Part shown: piece after piece, positions 5,589 through 8,925 of the stretch
How the letters are laid out: each line of letters starts with the position of its first letter
Position numbering within the stretch: position 1 is the first letter of the stretch
Origin: Dialister sp. UBA734
GTDB taxonomy: Bacteria > Bacillota > Negativicutes > Veillonellales > Dialisteraceae
Assembly: GCA_002297935.1 (NCBI GenBank)
Contig: DBLC01000027.1
Span: 1-8,925, forward strand
Direction of reading: 5' to 3'
Length of the DNA: 8,925 nucleotides
The notes under the pieces: generated by a model
What the model saw: the letters and a program-made list of their open reading frames with translations, nothing else
Databases searched by the model: none
Told to the model about the DNA's origin: nothing
Position numbers and translations under genes: made by a program

Positions 5589-5664
5589 AGGGGTATTGGG
5601 GTGCTATATGAATTGTGCACCCCTTCCACCATTACGCACTTCGCACTACTCACTACGCACTATT
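5589..5664 (+). repeat. Composite repeat, copy 2: GGGGTGC hairpin plus CAYTACG heptamers
   Basis: The layout matches the copy at 3056-3131: GGGGTATT lead, GGGGTGC (5598-5604) pairing with GCACCCC (5617-5623), link TTCCAC, then five 7-bp units (5630-5664, CATTACG, CACTTCG and so on). The third base pair from the loop is T-A here and C-G in copy 1, a compensating change that keeps the stem. It lies just beyond the 3' end of galE. On that strand the hairpin is followed only by an A/T-mixed stretch, so it would be a weak terminator at best. Confidence 0.8.
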
Positions 5665-5685
5665 CGCGCAATGGCGGAATAAAAC

Positions 5686-6681
5686 TCAATCCTTCTTATA
5701 TCCATACGGATGCGCTTTATGCCACTGCCAGGCAGAAGCGATAATTTCTTCTGTATCGGAGTGGGTGGGGTGCCATCCCAGGACTTCTTTGCATTTCTTA
5801 GAGGAGGCAATCAGCACGGCCGGGTCGCCGGAGCGCCGTTCTTCCTCGGTGACTTTGAAATCTACGCCGGTCACTTTCTTGGCGGTTTCAATCATTTCAC
5901 GGACGCTGAACCCGTTTTCACTGCCTAAGTTGAAATAATTGCTTTCTCCACCATTGAGTAGATATTTCATAGCCAGCACGTGGGCATTGGCCAGGTCTAC
6001 CACATGGATGTAGTCGCGAATGCAAGTACCATCTGGAGTGGGGTAGTCGGTGCCATAAATGGCGATGTGATCCCGCACGCCCTGGGCGGTTTTCAAAATC
6101 AGCGGAATCAGATGGGATTCCGGATTATGGTCTTCCCCGATGCAGCCCTCCTCCGCAGCACCGGCTGCATTGAAGTAGCGAAGGGCCACATAGTGAAGCC
6201 CATAGGCCATGGTGAAATCGTGCATCATATTTTCAATCACCAATTTAGTGCGTCCATACACATTGGTCGGATTGTGGGGGAAATCTTCCTCAATGGGCGT
6301 CTTTTCCGGTTCGCCGTAAACGGCAGCGGTGGAGGAGAATACAATCTTATCCACCCCGGCCTTCCGCATCCCTTCCAACAGATGGAGCGTGCCTTCTACA
6401 TTGTTGTTATAATACTTGGCTGGATCCACCATGGATTCGCCTACCAGAGAGTAAGCAGCAAAGTGAATCACACCGGAAATATCATATTTCTTCAGTGTTT
6501 CTGCTACAAAATCTGTATCATGGATATCGCCTTTGACCAAGGTGACTCCTTCTGGAACCGATTCGGCATGACCGGTCGCCAAGTTATCAAATACCACAGG
6601 GGTGAAATCTTTTTCAGCCGCTAAGGCTCTCACCGTATGGGAACCGATATACCCAGCACCGCCGGTAACAAGAATATTCAT
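5686..6681 (-). CDS. galE: UDP-glucose 4-epimerase
   Basis: The 331-residue product interconverts UDP-glucose and UDP-galactose with bound NAD; it belongs to the extended short-chain dehydrogenase/reductase family and has the usual length. The Rossmann motif GGAGYIG is at 7-13, D32 is placed to bind the NAD ribose, the catalytic Ser/Thr is T118 in FSSTAAVYG, and the YxxxK pair is Y142/K146 in VYGRTK. RYFNAAGA (about 180) and the IRDYIHV segment are typical of GalE. The frame is open a further 34 codons upstream, but that part runs through the promoter. The start at 6681 is chosen because of AAGGAGG (6688-6694) with 6-nt spacing and because the protein then begins at MNILVTGGAG. No galT or galK is nearby, so an anabolic role is more likely than galactose catabolism. 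Confidence 0.96.
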   Translation of the reverse strand: MNILVTGGAGYIGSHTVRALAAEKDFTPVVFDNLATGHAESVPEGVTLVKGDIHDTDFVAETLKKYDISGVIHFAAYSLVGESMVDPAKYYNNNVEGTLHLLEGMRKAGVDKIVFSSTAAVYGEPEKTPIEEDFPHNPTNVYGRTKLVIENMMHDFTMAYGLHYVALRYFNAAGAAEEGCIGEDHNPESHLIPLILKTAQGVRDHIAIYGTDYPTPDGTCIRDYIHVVDLANAHVLAMKYLLNGGESNYFNLGSENGFSVREMIETAKKVTGVDFKVTEEERRSGDPAVLIASSKKCKEVLGWHPTHSDTEEIIASAWQWHKAHPYGYKKD

Positions 6682-6714
6682 AGGTAACCTCCTTGTATTT
6701 TTATAATCCATATA

Positions 6715-6723
6715 AGTATAACA
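6715..6723 (-). promoter_or_regulatory. galE promoter (extended -10)
   Basis: The minus strand reads TGTTATACT: an extended -10 with TATACT at 6715-6720. No good -35 is seen at 16-17 bp, as often with extended -10 promoters. The expected leader is about 25-30 nt, ending in the AAGGAGG site. Confidence 0.55.
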
Positions 6724-6794
6724 TAAAGTGATGGGTTTGACATGTTTCGATTGATAAATTAAGGCGTTGGCGTTAATAGGCATGATTTCACAGG

Positions 6795-6918
6795 AAGTTC
6801 AGGTTCTAAGGGTTCTTAAGGTTCTTAAAGTTCTGGCGTTTCTCAAAAGAGGAAATAACGTTAGCGCTTATAAAGCACATTCGAGAACCCTCAGAGCCTT
6901 GAGAACCTTAAGAGCCTT
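6795..6918 (-). repeat. Palindromic nonamer repeat, copy 5 (C5)
   Basis: The left arm is a regular 9-bp array (TTCTAAGGG, TTCTTAAGG, TTCTTAAAG). The right arm has the complementary units (GAGAACCTTAAGAGCC region, 6900-6917). The core ends GCACATTCGA as in C4, so it shares that orientation, but the other core half (CAAAAGAGG) has lost the CGAATG box. It lies upstream of the galE promoter. A 69-codon plus frame through it encodes only VLK/LRA-type tripeptide repeats and is not a gene. Confidence 0.8.
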
Positions 6919-6984
6919 TTCTCTTAGAAGAAATCATCGCATTGTTTCACTTACCTTAATAAACACATTACGGTAACTATTCAC

Positions 6985-7021
6985 ACAAAAAAGGGATTAG
7001 GCATCTTTCACCTAATCCCTT
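6985..7021 (-). terminator. Intrinsic terminator of the DUF4127 gene
   Basis: AAGGGATTAGG (6991-7001) and CCTAATCCCTT (7011-7021) make a perfect 11-bp stem with a 9-nt loop. On the minus strand six T follow, then GTGTG. The stem contains the same GGGATTAGG word as the heptamer element at 3546-3669. It lies about 20 bp after the stop codon of the DUF4127 gene and isolates it from galE. Confidence 0.92.
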
Positions 7022-7024
7022 ACG

Positions 7025-7038
7025 AGTCACCAGTCACT
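7025..7038. repeat. Short heptamer pair (AGTCACY word)
   Basis: AGTCACC (7025-7031) is followed directly by AGTCACT (7032-7038). Only two units are present, in the few bases between the DUF4127 stop codon and its terminator. Alone it would not be notable; it is listed because it repeats the 7-bp spacing seen in the other intergenic arrays. Confidence 0.4.
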
Positions 7039-7042
7039 CAAA

Positions 7043-8812
7043 TTACTTGTAAATCACAATGGTAGAAATATCATCATCGGATTCTTCTCCTGCAGAAGTG
7101 GCATCGGTTGCATTGTCTGTATTTCCCGTATTGTTTGTATTTCCTTTCGCTTGCTGCGCTTTGGCCTTGGCTTCGGCTTCGGCTTTTTTCTTTGCTTCTT
7201 CAGCAGCCTTTTTAGCGGCTTCTTCGGCACGACGCTGTTTTTCGGCAGCGGTCAGGTACACCGTGTATTTCGGTGTGGGGGAGACTTTGGCGTCAATTTC
7301 AAAGAGACGGCCCCAGGGGAAGTCGGCGCTGATGGTGGCTGGGTCCAAGTTCATTTTCCGCTTGGCAAAGTCCTGCAGTTCCGCAATCATTTCTTCTTTC
7401 ATGGCCGGGGTGGGTTTGTAATTGGTGTGTTCCAACTCGGTCAAGCGCGTGATATTTTTCCGCACGTTGGCTTGATAAGCCCAGTTGTCGATGTACTGTT
7501 CAATCAGCATATCCTTATGGTCCTGGGCGCTCATGTTTGGCGCCAGAATGGCTTGGGCAATGGCGTAGCCAATGGTATTGGAAGCGGTGTTCCAGCCATT
7601 GTAGGCAGCCACTTTATAGAGCAAATCATTTTGGGTCATGAGGCTCATAAGGGTATTGTCGGAGCCGTTGGCAAAGTACACGTCCACCATGGAAACCGGA
7701 ATGCCTCGGTCCACCACATCTTTGACTCGATTCATGAAATCCGTAGTGGATGGTTTCATCATCCCATAGTTGCTGAATTGTCCCGATTCTCCCGTAGAAG
7801 AAAGAGGTGTATTCACTGCCAGTACGATATCTGGAGTCTGTTTTCCTGCCGCGGTGCCGCCTACGGCTTCGATGTGTTCACTGATGGTTTTACCGATCGG
7901 CTGGCTTTCATAGCTTGAAACCGTGTCTTCTGCTCGACCCAGAGGATAAATGGAAGCGAAAGTAGGTTTCAGATGATTGATGTCATTGTGGTACCGCGCA
8001 ATGAGGAGCAACGCCAGCTGGTCTGCCCCAGGGAAGGAACCGTAGATTTTCGGAGATAGCTTTTGAGACTGTTTCCCTAAATATCGGGCTTCCATGGCGG
8101 ATTGGGAATTTTTGCTATTGTCATCATGGCCTTCACAGTAGTACGCAAAGAGACCGCTTTGGGTATCTTTGATGAGCATCCGGTTGATGGTATTGTTTTT
8201 CGTGCGCCGTTTGAACCAGTCCTGTAAATATTCAGAAGGCACAGTCAGCTTGAGGGATAGCAATTCTGCCGCTTCTTCGTTGGTGATGTCGCTGGTGTCC
8301 ATTTTATCTTGCAACCCAGAAATGCGATACAGAGCGTTGCCGTAGTTGGAGTAATAGTACGGCTCTACCCCGCTGTTGGATGCATAGGGAGTACGCATGA
8401 TGGTGCCAAAAGCGTAAATCGGTACCTGCGGATAGGATTTGTGCAGCTGGGAAATACGATTTTCTCTCGCCATCAGTGTATCCAGTGATTCATTGTGCTT
8501 TCTGGAATCTACCAGGCCGCCATAAATCAACGTGTCGGTGGAAAGAACCACGCAATCTGCTTTCGACATATTCTGTTTAATCCATTGCCATACCTGGTCA
8601 GGGCTTCCATGGTAATTCTTCCCTGATAAATAGGCCTTCGGCGGCGTCAGCACATCGTATCCCGCCTTTTCCGCTGTGGATACCGTATAGGCCAGGCTGA
8701 CAGGGCGATCATCCTGGGGGACAAGAAGAATGGTTTTCGCTTCTGCCGTGAACAAACCGCCGGAGAGAAGAAGCGCAGCGGTGAGGTAGACAAGTTTTTT
8801 ATGTAAAATCAA
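7043..8812 (-). CDS. Exported DUF4127 family protein
   Basis: A 589-residue protein of unknown function. The N-terminus is a typical signal peptide: KK at 5-6, a hydrophobic stretch to about 22, and a likely signal peptidase I site after AEA (23-25), so it acts outside the cytoplasmic membrane. The mature part shows the DUF4127 landmarks ILLVPQDDRPVSL (28-40), STDTLIYGGLVDSR (91-104) and GTIMRTPYAS (136-145). These conserved acidic and arginine residues suggest an active or binding site, but no activity is established to my knowledge. From about 522 the chain becomes a Lys/Ala/Glu-rich helix (to about 556), then an Asn/Thr-rich linker and an acidic patch. The start codon is TTG at 8812: AGGAGG (8818-8823) is 5 nt away, and the signal peptide follows at once. 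It has its own promoter and terminator. Confidence 0.9.
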   Translation of the reverse strand: MILHKKLVYLTAALLLSGGLFTAEAKTILLVPQDDRPVSLAYTVSTAEKAGYDVLTPPKAYLSGKNYHGSPDQVWQWIKQNMSKADCVVLSTDTLIYGGLVDSRKHNESLDTLMARENRISQLHKSYPQVPIYAFGTIMRTPYASNSGVEPYYYSNYGNALYRISGLQDKMDTSDITNEEAAELLSLKLTVPSEYLQDWFKRRTKNNTINRMLIKDTQSGLFAYYCEGHDDNSKNSQSAMEARYLGKQSQKLSPKIYGSFPGADQLALLLIARYHNDINHLKPTFASIYPLGRAEDTVSSYESQPIGKTISEHIEAVGGTAAGKQTPDIVLAVNTPLSSTGESGQFSNYGMMKPSTTDFMNRVKDVVDRGIPVSMVDVYFANGSDNTLMSLMTQNDLLYKVAAYNGWNTASNTIGYAIAQAILAPNMSAQDHKDMLIEQYIDNWAYQANVRKNITRLTELEHTNYKPTPAMKEEMIAELQDFAKRKMNLDPATISADFPWGRLFEIDAKVSPTPKYTVYLTAAEKQRRAEEAAKKAAEEAKKKAEAEAKAKAQQAKGNTNNTGNTDNATDATSAGEESDDDISTIVIYK

Positions 8813-8849
8813 AATGGCCTCCTTAAGGAAATAGCATATTTTGTGATTT

Positions 8850-8858
8850 ATTATATCA
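8850..8858 (-). promoter_or_regulatory. Promoter of the DUF4127 gene
   Basis: On the minus strand the sequence is TGATATAAT: a consensus TATAAT (8850-8855) with the TG extension. The -35 region is poor. The leader would be about 30 nt, ending at AGGAGG. Upstream of it are only a short purine-rich stretch (8863-8879 on plus) and the heptamer repeat at the window edge. Confidence 0.7.
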
Positions 8859-8904
8859 TGAATTGGAGGGGAAGGGGGATGAATTCGTGTTTTGAAATTG
8901 CGGG

Positions 8905-8925
8905 CAATGCGTAATGCGAAGTGCG
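8905..8925 (-). repeat. CAYTACG heptamer array, cut by the window edge
   Basis: On the minus strand 8906-8925 is identical over 20 bp to 3109-3128, the array of composite repeat copy 1, again with 7-bp steps (CACTTCG, CATTACG). It is inverted relative to the two complete copies. In those the hairpin precedes the array, so the hairpin of this copy would lie just outside the window to the right. Confidence 0.75.

Noticed and set aside
6682..6783. Longer galE start giving 34 extra residues
   Set aside because: The extra codons cross the -10 promoter and the ribosome binding site, and the family starts at the Rossmann strand.
6767..6976. 69-codon plus-strand frame rich in VLK and LRA tripeptides
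   Set aside because: The tripeptide pattern is the 9-bp repeat C5 read in frame (9 bp = 3 codons); no ribosome binding site.

Overview
The window looks like chromosomal DNA of a Bacillota bacterium with moderate GC content. Genes have strong AGGAGG-type ribosome binding sites, extended -10 promoters and U-tailed intrinsic terminators. The gene set (a DUF4127 protein with a signal peptide, a Cys-rich GGDEF/REC/HD-GYP protein, galU and galE) would suit the Negativicutes, but that placement is an inference and I cannot name a genus.

Layout. Positions 1-1091 hold no large gene: a palindromic nonamer repeat (209-319), a 200-bp segment closed by an 18-bp perfect inverted repeat (326-525), a nested inverted repeat (531-660), a possible 40-codon ORF (675-797), three similar promoter-like modules and an inverted heptamer array (921-983). 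Two plus-strand signalling genes follow: a 632-residue diguanylate cyclase / receiver / HD-GYP phosphodiesterase (1092-2990) and a 117-residue HPt protein (3181-3534). They converge on a minus-strand series that is transcribed from right to left: DUF4127 exported protein (8812-7043), galE (6681-5686), galU (5352-4468) and an unrecognised 127-residue protein (4282-3899). A strong bidirectional terminator lies between the two sets (3676-3720).

Function. The plus-strand pair suggests a phosphorelay-controlled c-di-GMP switch: the HPt protein could pass phosphate to the receiver that sits between the synthase and hydrolase domains. galU and galE supply UDP-glucose and UDP-galactose for envelope glycans or exopolysaccharide, a common target of c-di-GMP control, but nothing in the sequence directly links the two sets. 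The DUF4127 protein has its own promoter and terminator.

The most unusual content is between the genes. Five copies of a palindromic element built from degenerate 9-bp units, and at least five different 'words' repeated at 7-bp spacing, fill most of the intergenic space. Several are arranged as inverted pairs. One heptamer family is joined to a hairpin whose two complete copies differ by a compensating base-pair change. The pattern recalls the heptameric STRR repeats of filamentous cyanobacteria, here with several words and two unit lengths side by side.
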